Assembly: GCA_017449975.1 (NCBI GenBank)
Contig: JAFSYK010000075.1
Location: 1-42,327 of the forward strand
Direction: 5' to 3'
Length of the DNA stretch: 42,327 nt
DNA from: Bacteroidales bacterium
Lineage (GTDB): Bacteria; Bacteroidota; Bacteroidia; Bacteroidales; P3
Positions 34,410 to 42,327 of this stretch are shown here, one piece after another (the stretch's first letter is position 1; the number at the start of each line of letters is the position of its first letter). Position numbers and translations under genes: made by a program. The notes under the pieces were generated by a model. It did not search any database. It was not told where the DNA came from and saw only the letters and a program-made list of their open reading frames with translations.

Positions 34410-35486
34410 TTATTCCTTCATTTTTTTACATCTTTCCACTTTGTCCAAGACACTCTCGCCGGGAAACAATCGGGAAAAAGAAGATATATCGGTTATCTTC
34501 GACAAGTCGGTAAAGAACACATGTTCGGGAGTGCTTGGCAGTCCTCCTGTGCCGAGGATAAGATATACCGGCGTCTTCCGCTTTTCGGCAAATCTTTGAA
34601 ATGCCGCGATGCGTTCGGGAGGCAGCAACTCTTTCGTTATGTCTTTGGGCATGTGGCTGCGCCATTTGCATTCGATAGCAAAGGGTTGTCCGTCGTTGTC
34701 GAAAATGAGGTCTGGGCCACTGTTACCCTCGGGATAAATGCCGGGCAGCGTTTTGTCGCCACGCCATTCTTTCAATGTCAACTTCCCATTGTGCTGAATG
34801 TCGAACAATTCGACGACGTAGTCTTCAAACTCGCGCCCTATCAGCACCTCGTCGCTCATCGTCAGCGATTTGATGCGGTTGTAAATGGTGCTGTAGGGGC
34901 GGTTGATGTCTTTGTGAATGGCGTGGATGCCCATGTCATCGTAAAACATGCGCAGCAGCCGTTTGTCCTCGGCGACCGTCCATCGGATAGGTTTGGGTTC
35001 TGGCTCGGCTACCAATCGGAGGTTCTCACGGTCAAGGAGATGTGTTACACCAGGACGACCGTCCAGCAATAACGAGATGATGCCGTTGGGGTTAACGTAT
35101 CCACAGACAACATGCTGAACTTGCTCCAGTATGTATCGGTTTCGTAAATGCGGTGTCGAACCGCAGCCTTTTTTCTCGTCACGTTTCAGCACGACGATGA
35201 GCAGGCGGTTTTCGTCCAGTGCCTGTTTAATCTGAACGTTGTATCTGTCGCGGAAACTGTCCATCACTACAAGGATGGTCGGCACATGATTCACCAGCAA
35301 CGCCTTTAGTACCTCGGCTTCAAACTCCGACGAGTTGAAACAGACCACCGTATCCCGCTCGGAAAGCGAGTCCACCCACTCGAACACCTCGCTCCATGTC
35401 CCAATGGGCGCCATCTTTGAGGTGAGAAACAGCGTCTTCTCTCGTTGCCACAAGGATTTGTTGCCGATGGTCTGCTTGATTCGCAT
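34410..35486 (-). CDS. DprA/SLOG-like - Myb-like - PD-(D/E)XK nuclease fusion
   Basis: A 358-residue soluble protein with three apparent parts. Residues about 15-145 look like the Rossmann fold of DprA/SLOG proteins (LFLTSKMAPIG, DTVVCFNSSEFEAEVLK, then LRNRYILEQVQHVVCGY, comparable to the DprA RNRIIAGLS helix). Residues about 166-208 form a Myb/SANT-like helix set (IRWTVAEDKRLLRMFY to STIYNRIKSL). Residues about 215-335 carry a PD-(D/E)XK core: GREFEDYVVELFD (E219/E221), GPDLIF (D259) and FAIECKW (E272-x-K274). It may sense a nucleotide-like signal or DNA end and cut DNA. The start is ATG at 35486. A short DUF3791-like ORF lies upstream on the same strand. The architecture is read by eye only. 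Confidence 0.65.
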   Translation of the reverse strand: MRIKQTIGNKSLWQREKTLFLTSKMAPIGTWSEVFEWVDSLSERDTVVCFNSSEFEAEVLKALLVNHVPTILVVMDSFRDRYNVQIKQALDENRLLIVVLKRDEKKGCGSTPHLRNRYILEQVQHVVCGYVNPNGIISLLLDGRPGVTHLLDRENLRLVAEPEPKPIRWTVAEDKRLLRMFYDDMGIHAIHKDINRPYSTIYNRIKSLTMSDEVLIGREFEDYVVELFDIQHNGKLTLKEWRGDKTLPGIYPEGNSGPDLIFDNDGQPFAIECKWRSHMPKDITKELLPPERIAAFQRFAEKRKTPVYLILGTGGLPSTPEHVFFTDLSKITDISSFSRLFPGESVLDKVERCKKMKE

Positions 35487-35498
35487 TAAAAGAAAATT

Positions 35499-35618
35499 CT
35501 ATTGTTCTACCTCACCGCCACCCATATTTGCCGCCTTCTTATATTGCTCAATACAGAACGCCACAAATTCCAGTTTCGCCAGTTGTTTTGGGTCAGTTAT
35601 TTCGCTTGTTTTATTCAG
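35499..35618 (-). pseudogene. DUF3791-like short or truncated ORF
   Basis: On the minus strand a 39-codon frame reads NKTSEITDPKQLAKLEFVAF, then CIEQYKKAANMGGGEVEQ and a stop. The E-F-V-A-F-C-I-E-x-Y-K core resembles the DUF3791 family, often paired with DUF3990 in toxin-antitoxin-like loci. The frame begins with CTG where ATG would be expected and ends soon after the first helices, so it is probably decayed. It stops 13 bases before the SLOG-like gene. Confidence 0.5.
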
Positions 35619-35772
35619 ATAACGTGATTATGGTGTTTTTTCGTATGTGCGAAAATAATTTAATGTGTTATAGATGGGTGTGGACTTCGCTAGCAATTAT
35701 AACGGAATGGAAACGTTACTTGATGAGGGAAAAAAGGTCGTGACAGCCCCTTTCAGTGGAGAAACATACAAA
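35619..35772. other. Stretch without a supported gene
   Basis: This part of the roughly 270-base interval before galE holds the shared motif at 35621-35648 and one uncertain 57-codon frame (35674-35847) that runs through the terminator. Nothing else is recognisable. Confidence 0.5.
35621..35648. promoter_or_regulatory. Second copy of the shared split motif
   Basis: AACGTGATTAT, six bases, TTTTCGTATGT, three bases upstream of the DUF3791-like frame. It matches the copy at 32901-32927 in both halves. Confidence 0.5.
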
Positions 35773-35820
35773 GCAGCGAGGCCCCGCCATTCGGCGGGGC
35801 CTCGCTGCTTACTTATTTTT
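35773..35820 (+). terminator. Very stable hairpin terminator upstream of galE
   Basis: GCAGCGAGGCCCCGCC (35773-35788) pairs perfectly with 35793-35808 around ATTC and is followed by TTACTTATTTTT. No convincing plus-strand gene precedes it. Confidence 0.75.
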
Positions 35821-35886
35821 ACACTTGTTTGCACAATAAATAAATAGGTGTGGCGTTATAATAAACACTTAATATGTCATAAAGGA

Positions 35887-36924
35887 ATGAATATTTTAGT
35901 TACTGGTGGTGCGGGCTTTATCGGTACCCACACTTTGATTGAACTCTATAAGGCGGGACATACCGCGGTGGTGGTTGATAATCTTAGCAACAGCAATCCT
36001 GTGTCGCTGAGCCGAGTGGAGGAGATTATTGGCAATCAAGTGTCAATTCCTTTCTATAAGGTCGACATTCGCGACCGCGAAGGTCTGGAAAAGGTCTTTG
36101 CCAGCCACCGGTTCGACGCCTGCATCCATTTCGCCGGACTCAAGGCGGTGGGGGAGAGCGTGGAGAAGCCGTGGGAGTACTATGAAAACAACATCGGCGG
36201 CACGCTGGTGCTGGTCGACGTGATGCGCAAGCATGGCTGCAAGAACATTATCTTCTCGTCCAGTGCTACCATCTATGGCGACCCCGTCGAGATTCCAATT
36301 ACCGAGAATTGTCCCAAAGGACAGTGTACCAACCCTTACGGCTGGACGAAGAGCATGCTGGAACAGGTGCTGATGGACATCCAGAAGGCTGACCCCGAGT
36401 GGAATGTGGTGCTGTTGCGCTACTTCAACCCGGTGGGTGCGCACCCCAGCGGCAGGATTGGCGAGAATCCCAACGGCATCCCCAACAATCTGATGCCCTA
36501 TATTACCCAGGTGGCTGTGGGAAAACGCAAGGAGTTGGGTGTCTTTGGCAACGACTATCCCACCCCCGACGGTACTGGCGTGCGCGACTATATCCATGTT
36601 GTCGACCTCGCTAATGCTCATGTGGCCGCCCTCAAGTGCTTCGCTAACGCATTGGCGCAAGGCCACAATACCACATTCATCTATAATGTAGGTACGGGCA
36701 ATGGCTATTCGGTCCTCGATATGGTGAAGGCTTTTGTCCGTGTCAACGGTGTCGACGTACCCTACAGCATCAAGCCGCGTCGTGCTGGTGATATTGCTAC
36801 TTGCTATTGTGATCCTTCAAAAGCTAAAGCCGAATTGGGGTGGGAGGCTCGCTACGGCATCGACGATATGGTGCGTGATAGTTGGAATTGGCAACGTCAA
36901 AATCCCAACGGTTTTTCCGAGTAA
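35887..36924 (+). CDS. galE: UDP-glucose 4-epimerase
   Basis: An NAD-dependent extended short-chain dehydrogenase that interconverts UDP-glucose and UDP-galactose. The ATG at 35887 gives 345 residues starting MNILVTGGAGFIGTHTLIEL; the 13 codons before it are not typical. The NAD-binding GGAGFIG, HFAGLKAVGES, the catalytic serine region SSSATIYGDP and Y-x3-K (NPYGWTK) are all present, as are RYFNPVGAHPSG and GVRDYIHVVDLA. A housekeeping role in sugar-nucleotide supply for surface glycans is likely. It stands alone after a terminator. Confidence 0.96.
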   Translation: MNILVTGGAGFIGTHTLIELYKAGHTAVVVDNLSNSNPVSLSRVEEIIGNQVSIPFYKVDIRDREGLEKVFASHRFDACIHFAGLKAVGESVEKPWEYYENNIGGTLVLVDVMRKHGCKNIIFSSSATIYGDPVEIPITENCPKGQCTNPYGWTKSMLEQVLMDIQKADPEWNVVLLRYFNPVGAHPSGRIGENPNGIPNNLMPYITQVAVGKRKELGVFGNDYPTPDGTGVRDYIHVVDLANAHVAALKCFANALAQGHNTTFIYNVGTGNGYSVLDMVKAFVRVNGVDVPYSIKPRRAGDIATCYCDPSKAKAELGWEARYGIDDMVRDSWNWQRQNPNGFSE

Positions 36925-37044
36925 TTTCTTTTATAGCAATGTTATAGAATGACTATTGTGAAGCAACAAACGTAAATAGACGTTGTCTTTAAGGAGATAC
37001 TACCTCTGCGTAATTTATTTAAGTTCTACATAAAATAAGAATGT

Positions 37045-39216
37045 ATGAAAAAGTGTATGAAAAAATGTAACAGAAGTGTTTATTGGCAGATGGTGGTGAG
37101 TTTCGTTGCTTCATTATTTCTTGTTTTTAACAACGGTATGGCGCAATCCTCAGGAATGCAAGGTACTGAGTTTTGGACCGGTTTTCTATACCAATCATCG
37201 GCATCATACAACCCTCCGATGCGGGATGTTTTCCAGTTGTGTTTCATACCATTGCGTGATTGTGATGTTATCGTCTCCCATGCTCCTACCTCTTTTCGCA
37301 CAACCAGCGATGGATTGGTGCCTGTTTATCCCGACTCCATTGTTTTGCATCTTATTGCCGATTCGGCGACTTTTCTGACACTTCCTGTGGGGTCAGACCT
37401 GATATCGAACGTGTGGACACCCGTTCCGCAAGGTGTCCATGTCTCCAGTACGGACACCATATCGCTCTATACTTTTTCCAATGTTATTGACCGCGACACT
37501 CTCAATGACAATGAAAGTGGTGAGATGGAAATGACAGCCGTGTGGCCTGTGGACAAACTGGGATGCGACTACTTTGTCAATGTCTATAGTACTTTGATTG
37601 GCGGTTATAATCCTGAAATTCTTATTGTGGCGGCAGAGGATAGTGTGAATGTGACCATTTCGGCTTCGGTGGACGGGACAGTGCCAGAGGTGGCACATAC
37701 CCTCCGCTTGGGCGAGGTGGTGAGAGTGGCTCGCCCCGAGGCAGCGGGACGACATATCACCTCGGAGGGAGGGAAACGCATAGCTGTGATATCGGGAGTG
37801 GAGAATATATACATTCCCGCAGGTATGTTGACGGCAGACCGTATTTTTGCCTCCATGCCTCCGACGGGTTATTGCGGCAGGCAGTTCCTCCTTGCCGTTA
37901 CTCCGAACCGTCTCAACGACAGGGTGCAAGTACTCTCTTTGGCTGACAATACCACGATTACCCTCGATGGTACTCCTATTACTACGCTTTCGCAAGGTCA
38001 GATTTACGAGTTTGAGATAGACACAAGTCATGTTGCTTCGTGGCTTGAAAGTTCTCAGCCTGTTTCGGTGTGCGTATTTCTCACGGGGTCACGCTATGGA
38101 AATTTGGATACGTTGCAATTTACTCCAGGAAGTTATAGTGGTGATCCGTCTATGTACCCTCTATGTCCTGTGGAGCAATGGTATAATCGGTCAAGTTTCT
38201 TCGCCTACAACTATCCATACCATGCCAATGTGGTGTTGGGATTACCCACGATGACTTTTTATCCGCACAATTTTGTAGGCATAGCTACGCGTACCCAGCA
38301 TGTTGCAGGGATGACTTTGGATGGAGTGCCTATTGATACGGCTTTCCACACCTTGCCATACAACTCGGAATATAGTTATGCCAGAATGAGGGTGAGTGGG
38401 GGAACACATCGTTTGCAAAACACGTTGGGTCCTTTTGAAGCCCACGCTATTACCCTTAAGAACTGTTCCGCTATAGCGTCAGCCACGGGTTGGGCTGCGA
38501 TAGAAACTCCACAGGTGTTGCATCAATCTTTGGATTTTTGTCAGAATGAGGAGGAGGTAACGCTGGAACTTTCCGAGTTTACAGATTTCGATTCTCAGTT
38601 TGTTCCTATCTGGAATTTAGGAAATGGAACTACTATTCAGGATTCCTCGATTACAATGACGCTGTCGAAGGCAACTGATTATCAGATAACTGTTCTTTTT
38701 CAACATACTACATGTCTTCATACTGTTGATACGCTACATCTGTTGCTAAAAATTCACCCTTCGTATAGTACGGATGTTTTCGACACAATCAATTATGGTC
38801 AGACCTATCAATGGCAAGGAGGTGCGCTTACCCAATCGGGAGATTATTCCTGGCATTTTCTTACTAACTATGGGTGTGATAGTCTCATTACTCTTCATCT
38901 TAATGTGCTTCACATTGAAGTCGATACGGATACGCAGGAATGTTCCATCTATGTGCCTAATGTGTTTACACCAGATGAAGAAACAAATAATCTATTTTTC
39001 GCAGTAGGTTCGAATGTTGCCTTTTTCAGTATTTCTATTTTTACAAGGATGGGGCTTTTGGTGTGGGATTCTGATGATATTCAAGATTGTTGGGATGGCA
39101 CACATAATGGTTCTCCCTGCCCCTCAGCTCTATACACTTATATTATTCATTACACCTCGGTGAGATATCCTAATACAAAAAAAAACATTGTGGGGTATGT
39201 TCTCCTACTTCGATAA
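37045..39216 (+). CDS. IgGFc-binding-like surface protein with type B T9SS domain
   Basis: A 723-residue exported protein. The signal peptide ends near residue 34 (LFLVFNNGMAQ). The opening SGMQGTEFWTGFLYQ and the long beta-rich part (about 35-480) fit the N-terminal domain of IgGFc-binding/gliding-associated proteins. The last 80 residues (YVPNVFTPDEETNNLFF, FTRMGLLVWDS, DGTHNGSPCPSALYTYIIHY) are a gliding motility-associated CHU_C domain. It acts as the type B sorting signal for the type IX secretion system, so the protein is expected on the surface or secreted. Immunoglobulin binding is only a family name here. The gene is AT-rich compared with galE. Confidence 0.85.
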   Translation: MKKCMKKCNRSVYWQMVVSFVASLFLVFNNGMAQSSGMQGTEFWTGFLYQSSASYNPPMRDVFQLCFIPLRDCDVIVSHAPTSFRTTSDGLVPVYPDSIVLHLIADSATFLTLPVGSDLISNVWTPVPQGVHVSSTDTISLYTFSNVIDRDTLNDNESGEMEMTAVWPVDKLGCDYFVNVYSTLIGGYNPEILIVAAEDSVNVTISASVDGTVPEVAHTLRLGEVVRVARPEAAGRHITSEGGKRIAVISGVENIYIPAGMLTADRIFASMPPTGYCGRQFLLAVTPNRLNDRVQVLSLADNTTITLDGTPITTLSQGQIYEFEIDTSHVASWLESSQPVSVCVFLTGSRYGNLDTLQFTPGSYSGDPSMYPLCPVEQWYNRSSFFAYNYPYHANVVLGLPTMTFYPHNFVGIATRTQHVAGMTLDGVPIDTAFHTLPYNSEYSYARMRVSGGTHRLQNTLGPFEAHAITLKNCSAIASATGWAAIETPQVLHQSLDFCQNEEEVTLELSEFTDFDSQFVPIWNLGNGTTIQDSSITMTLSKATDYQITVLFQHTTCLHTVDTLHLLLKIHPSYSTDVFDTINYGQTYQWQGGALTQSGDYSWHFLTNYGCDSLITLHLNVLHIEVDTDTQECSIYVPNVFTPDEETNNLFFAVGSNVAFFSISIFTRMGLLVWDSDDIQDCWDGTHNGSPCPSALYTYIIHYTSVRYPNTKKNIVGYVLLLR

Positions 39217-39354
39217 TGGTAAGGAAAGATGCTGATATGTTGTTATGGATAAATTTGTTTATATGCAAGAAGGGGATAGGGTGTTTGTGTTAAGTCGAGG
39301 CGAATAAAAACGTCTGTTGCGAAGAAGTATTAAACATTTATTCCGCTATTGATA

Positions 39355-40110
39355 ATGAAAAAGATGCTATTTGGTTTGTTGTTGTGTATTTCTCTATCGC
39401 TTTCAGCGCAGCCGTCTGTTGATGGTTCTGAATTACAAGAGTCGCATGCTCCAGTGTTGGTACTCCAAGCTTCGCACGGTGAGACATTTTATGTCTATGT
39501 TGATGGGAGTCTCTATCTTCGCAATCCGATGGGGCGTGTGGAGGTGAAGGGACTCTCTCAGGGCGACCACGACGTGTATGTGGTGCTGCACAGTCCCGCC
39601 AAGAAGATTGCCTACATGCCTTATCGTCCGGGCACCGTGCCGGTGGCCTATCTGGTGCACTACTGCGCCCACGAGAATGCCTTGAAACTTGTGCCCCAAC
39701 AGCATAGCGACTTTCACCAGTCGGTGGCGTTCAGTTCGCAGGACTGTCTGGCCAAGCGTTTGGGACCTGCGGGCGTTCGCAATGTCTCGACGCAGATCGC
39801 CCCGCCACCCATGCCGCGTCACGCTGTGGCGACGGATGGCGAGATGGCGGAATTGTTCGGTGCGCTCAAGCGCGAGAGCTTCGACGCCAACCGTCTGACG
39901 CTGGCGCGCACGGCGATGGAGTCCAAGCTGTACACCTCGGAGCAGATCAAGCGACTGGCCTCTGCATTTGAGTTTGAGGCCAACAAGGTGACCTTCCTGA
40001 TCGACGCCTATGAGCGCTGTTTCGACCAAGAGAACTACTTCAAAGTGGTGCAAGTGCTGAATTTCTCCATCGACCGCGAAAAAGTGCTGGAAGCCATCCA
40101 AAAGAAATAA
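39355..40110 (+). CDS. DUF4476 secreted protein
   Basis: A protein of 251 residues from the ATG at 39355 (MKKMLFGLLLCISLSLSAQ signal peptide). A middle beta-rich part (YVYVDGSLYLRNPMGRVEVKGL) is followed by a helical C-terminal domain matching DUF4476: EMAELFGALKRESFDANRL, EQIKRLASAFEFEANKVTFL and YKV-type ending EKVLEAIQKK. The role of the family is unknown. The first roughly 180 bases are AT-rich while the rest is GC-rich, a sharp shift inside the gene. Confidence 0.82.
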   Translation: MKKMLFGLLLCISLSLSAQPSVDGSELQESHAPVLVLQASHGETFYVYVDGSLYLRNPMGRVEVKGLSQGDHDVYVVLHSPAKKIAYMPYRPGTVPVAYLVHYCAHENALKLVPQQHSDFHQSVAFSSQDCLAKRLGPAGVRNVSTQIAPPPMPRHAVATDGEMAELFGALKRESFDANRLTLARTAMESKLYTSEQIKRLASAFEFEANKVTFLIDAYERCFDQENYFKVVQVLNFSIDREKVLEAIQKK

Positions 40111-40112
40111 AC

Positions 40113-40167
40113 AAATTGATCCAATTGGTCCAATTAGACTAATTAGCCCAATTGGACCAATTACCCC
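40113..40167 (+). repeat. 9-bp-periodic spacer (AATTnnnnC units)
   Basis: Six units in 9-base steps: AATTGATCC, AATTGGTCC, AATTAGACT, AATTAGCCC, AATTGGACC and AATTACCCC. GGTCCAATT and AATTGGACC are also inverted within it. It shares about 27 of 30 bases with the spacer at 12645-12675. Confidence 0.85.
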
Positions 40168-40200
40168 TAAAACCCTCTAACCCTTCAACCCTCTTCCCCC

Positions 40201-40779
40201 ATGTTCGAATCTATTGTCAACCATTATCTGGATTTTCCGAAGCCCGGCATTGATTTTATTGATGTGTTGCCTTTTTTGCGCGACAAGGCTGCTTTCAACG
40301 AGGCGGTCAAGCAACTTGGCGACCTCTGCACCTCCCCCAATGTGGCCACCGTCGAGGCGCGTGGTTTTTTGTTTGCCGCGCCCTTGCTGACACAGACCGA
40401 TCATGTGCAGTCCATCGTCGTGATGCGCAAGAAGGGCAAGCTGCCTTATGCCGAGGGCGATCTGCAGCGGGTCTGTATAGAAAAGGAATATGGTAGCGAC
40501 GAGGTATTCTTTCGCTTGAGCGATCTGGCGGCTTGCGCCCATGAGGGTGACACCATCGAGCTGACGTTGCTCGACGACCTGCTGGCTACGGGCGGCACGG
40601 CGCTGGGTATCGCCGAGGCGCTTAACCGTGTAGTGGTCAATGGCTGCCGTGTGCATGTAAAGGAGTTCCTGTTTTTAGTGGAACTGACAGATTTGCAGGG
40701 TCGCGCTGTCCTCGAACCGCTGGCTCCGGTAAAGAGTCTGATGACTATCGGAGGAACTGAAAATGAAGTTAAAGAGTAA
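40201..40779 (+). CDS. apt: Adenine phosphoribosyltransferase
   Basis: Converts adenine and PRPP to AMP in purine salvage. It has 192 residues starting MFESIVNHYLDFPKPGIDFI. FPKPGIDFIDVLPFLRD, VEARGFLFAAPLL, RKKGKLPY and EKEYGSDEV follow the Apt order. The PRPP motif is LTLLDDLLATGGTALG. A 90-base, C-rich and AATT-periodic leader precedes it, and it ends at a terminator before clpB. Confidence 0.92.
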   Translation: MFESIVNHYLDFPKPGIDFIDVLPFLRDKAAFNEAVKQLGDLCTSPNVATVEARGFLFAAPLLTQTDHVQSIVVMRKKGKLPYAEGDLQRVCIEKEYGSDEVFFRLSDLAACAHEGDTIELTLLDDLLATGGTALGIAEALNRVVVNGCRVHVKEFLFLVELTDLQGRAVLEPLAPVKSLMTIGGTENEVKE

Positions 40780-40847
40780 ATCCTAAAACCCAAAAGTTTC
40801 TTGGCGACTGCTTGAAGTAAGTTTCCTATAAGAATAGGTATATAATC

Positions 40848-40877
40848 AAAGGCTGACAAATCGTCAGCCTTTTTTTG
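40848..40877 (+). terminator. Rho-independent terminator after apt
   Basis: The stem AAAGGCTGAC/GTCAGCCTTT has a five-base loop (AAATC) and continues into a T-run. Confidence 0.85.
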
Positions 40878-40946
40878 TTTGGTATTTTAGTTGTTGGAAA
40901 CCAATTGGTCCAATAAGTTCTCAAGCAAACAAAAAAAAACAAAAAT

Positions 40947-42327
40947 ATGACTTTAGACAAATTCACAATCAAGGCGCAGGAGGCCGTTCAGAAGGCGCAG
41001 GAGATTGCTCTCGGTGGGCAACATCCCGCCATCGAGACGGCGCACCTGCTCAAAGGGCTCCTTTCCGAAGACGAGAATGTGACGCCCTACCTCCTGAAGA
41101 AGATGGAGGTGAACATCCCCCGGCTGACGCAGCAGGTGGATGACATCCTGGGTTCGATGCCGCGTGTCAGTGGCGGACAGGTCTACCTGAGCAGCGACGC
41201 CAACCAGGCGCTTGTCGCCGCCTCGCAGCGTGCCACCAAGATGAACGACGAGTTCGTCAGCGTGGAACATCTGCTGCTGGGGTTGGTGAGCGGTCGCGAC
41301 CGTGTGAGCCAGCTGATGAAGGATGCCGGCGTGAGCGAGAAATCGCTGCTGGCGGCCATTGCTGACTTGCGCAAGGGCAGTAAGGTGACGTCGCAGAACC
41401 AGGAGCAGACGATGAATGCGCTGAACAAGTATGCCCGCAACCTCAACCAGCTGGCGCAGGCCGGCAAGCTCGACCCCGTCATCGGGCGCGACGACGAGAT
41501 ACGCCGTGTGTTGCAGATCCTGAGTCGTCGTACCAAGAACAACCCCATCCTTATCGGCGAGCCGGGTGTCGGTAAGACCGCCATCGCCGAAGGTCTGGCG
41601 CACCGTATCGTCAGTGGCGACGTGCCCGAGAACCTGAAGAGCAAGACCATCTTCAGCCTCGATATGGGTACCCTGGTGGCTGGCGCCAAATACAAGGGCG
41701 AGTTCGAGGAACGACTCAAGAGTGTCATCCGCGAAGTCAACGAGTCCGACGGCGAGGTTATCCTCTTCATCGACGAAATCCACACGTTGGTCGGTGCTGG
41801 CGGCGGTGAGGGTGCCATGGATGCCGCCAACATCCTCAAGCCCGCATTGGCGCGTGGCGAGTTGCGTGCCATCGGCGCCACCACGTTGGCGGAGTATCAA
41901 AAGTATTTCGAGAAAGACAAAGCCTTGGAACGCCGTTTCCAGAGTGTACTCATCGACGAGCCCAGCGTGCCCGACACCATCAGCATCCTGCGTGGCCTGA
42001 AGGAGCGCTACGAGGTGCACCACAAGGTGCGTATCAAGGACGAGGCCATCATCTCGGCCGCCGAGCTCAGCCACCGCTACATCTCCAACCGTTTCCTGCC
42101 AGACAAGGCCATCGACCTCATCGACGAGGCCGCCGCGCGGCTGCGCATGGAGATTGACTCGGTGCCCGAGGAACTGGACGAGATTGAACGTCGTATCCGT
42201 CAGCTCGAAATCGAGCGCGAAGCCATCAAGCGCGAGAAGGACCACGACAAGCTGGAACAGCTGGGCAAGGAGATCGGCGAACTCAACGAGCGTCGCAACA
42301 GTATGAAGGCCCGTTGGCAGAACGAGA
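40947..42327 (+). CDS. clpB: ClpB disaggregase, N-terminal half (runs off the right edge)
   Basis: An AAA+ chaperone that, with DnaK, pulls apart protein aggregates after stress. The ATG at 40947 gives [20 protein letters not shown], and 460 residues are present of about 860. The Clp N-domain with its two repeats (about 1-145) is followed by the first AAA+ module: Walker [10 protein letters not shown], Walker [10 protein letters not shown], and [11 protein letters not shown]. The start of the coiled-coil middle domain ([20 protein letters not shown]) distinguishes ClpB from ClpA and ClpC. No heat-shock operator is evident. The rest lies outside the window. Confidence 0.96.
   Translation, partial: MTLDKFTIKAQEAVQKAQEIALGGQHPAIETAHLLKGLLSEDENVTPYLLKKMEVNIPRLTQQVDDILGSMPRVSGGQVYLSSDANQALVAASQRATKMNDEFVSVEHLLLGLVSGRDRVSQLMKDAGVSEKSLLAAIADLRKGSKVTSQNQEQTMNALNKYARNLNQLAQAGKLDPVIGRDDEIRRVLQILSRRTKNNPILIGEPGVGKTAIAEGLAHRIVSGDVPENLKSKTIFSLDMGTLVAGAKYKGEFEERLKSVIREVNESDGEVILFIDEIHTLVGAGGGEGAMDAANILKPALARGELRAIGATTLAEYQKYFEKDKALERRFQSVLIDEPSVPDTISILRGLKERYEVHHKVRIKDEAIISAAELSHRYISNRFLPDKAIDLIDEAAARLRMEIDSVPEELDEIERRIRQLEIEREAIKREKDHDKLEQLGKEIGELNERRNSMKARWQNE

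Noticed and set aside
35674-35847. 57-codon plus-strand frame before galE, with a protein-like N-terminal half (METLLDEGKKVVTAPFSGET)
   Set aside because: It reads straight through the strong hairpin terminator and matches no family I know; perhaps a decayed fragment, but not supportable as a gene.

Overview
The window comes from a Bacteroidota genome, most likely an anaerobic Bacteroidales. Several things point there. Promoters carry the TAnnTTTG -7 box and genes lack Shine-Dalgarno signals. The gene families are typical of the phylum: long NusB, DUF4249 and DUF1573 lipoproteins, DUF4476, a type B gliding/T9SS C-terminal domain, and a GH3-beta-lactamase fusion. A B12-dependent lysine-fermentation enzyme and a rubrerythrin indicate anaerobic life. 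Core genes are GC-rich. Several accessory stretches (about 6.5-6.9, 31.3-33.7 and 37.0-39.4 kb) are clearly AT-richer.

Layout. 1-3971: 5' part of serC (minus), an unknown gene, tRNA-Val, an HU-family protein, a 29-residue COX24/mS38-like ribosomal peptide and RNase E/G. 4029-8181: kamD and kamE (lysine 5,6-aminomutase), a four-helix-bundle IVP gene that looks inserted, a 3-oxoacid CoA-transferase beta subunit and a small outer-membrane barrel. 8242-13756: a secreted GH2-family protein that has lost both catalytic glutamates, tcdA and a DUF4249 lipoprotein. 13806-22800: a long plus-strand block leuS-nusB-DUF1573-yajC-ybbR-coaE-GH3/beta-lactamase. 22939-26879 (minus): a secreted Ser/Thr-rich protein, a nucleoside phosphorylase and typA. 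27060-29232: tRNA-Ser, yraN and a thioesterase (minus), a MITE-like inverted repeat and a divergent sigma factor. 29333-31292 (minus): a three-module rubrerythrin followed by a CobW/G3E metallochaperone. 31326-35618 (minus): an accessory island with a DUF4062/ATPase protein, an HNH endonuclease, a lipocalin, a DprA/SLOG-like + Myb-like + PD-(D/E)XK protein and a DUF3791 remnant. 35887-42327: galE, a T9SS-exported IgGFc-binding-like protein, a DUF4476 protein, apt and the 5' part of clpB.

Two signals stand out. First, several spacers, and one site inside the leuS reading frame, share an unusual build: arrays of 7-8 bp units followed, after a core, by inverted arrays of the same unit. In one case the core is the four-helix-bundle IVP gene. 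Related 9-bp-periodic spacers recur 27 kb apart. This looks like a family of small elements that I cannot match to a named class. Second, the 31.3-35.6 kb island encodes a protein joining a DprA/SLOG-like sensor fold, a Myb-like DNA-binding helix set and a PD-(D/E)XK nuclease core. It lies near an HNH nuclease and a DUF4062 ATPase, and a split 11+11 bp motif is shared upstream of two of the genes. It is a reasonable candidate for an undescribed defence or DNA-processing system. All family assignments are by reading the sequence; no database search was run.
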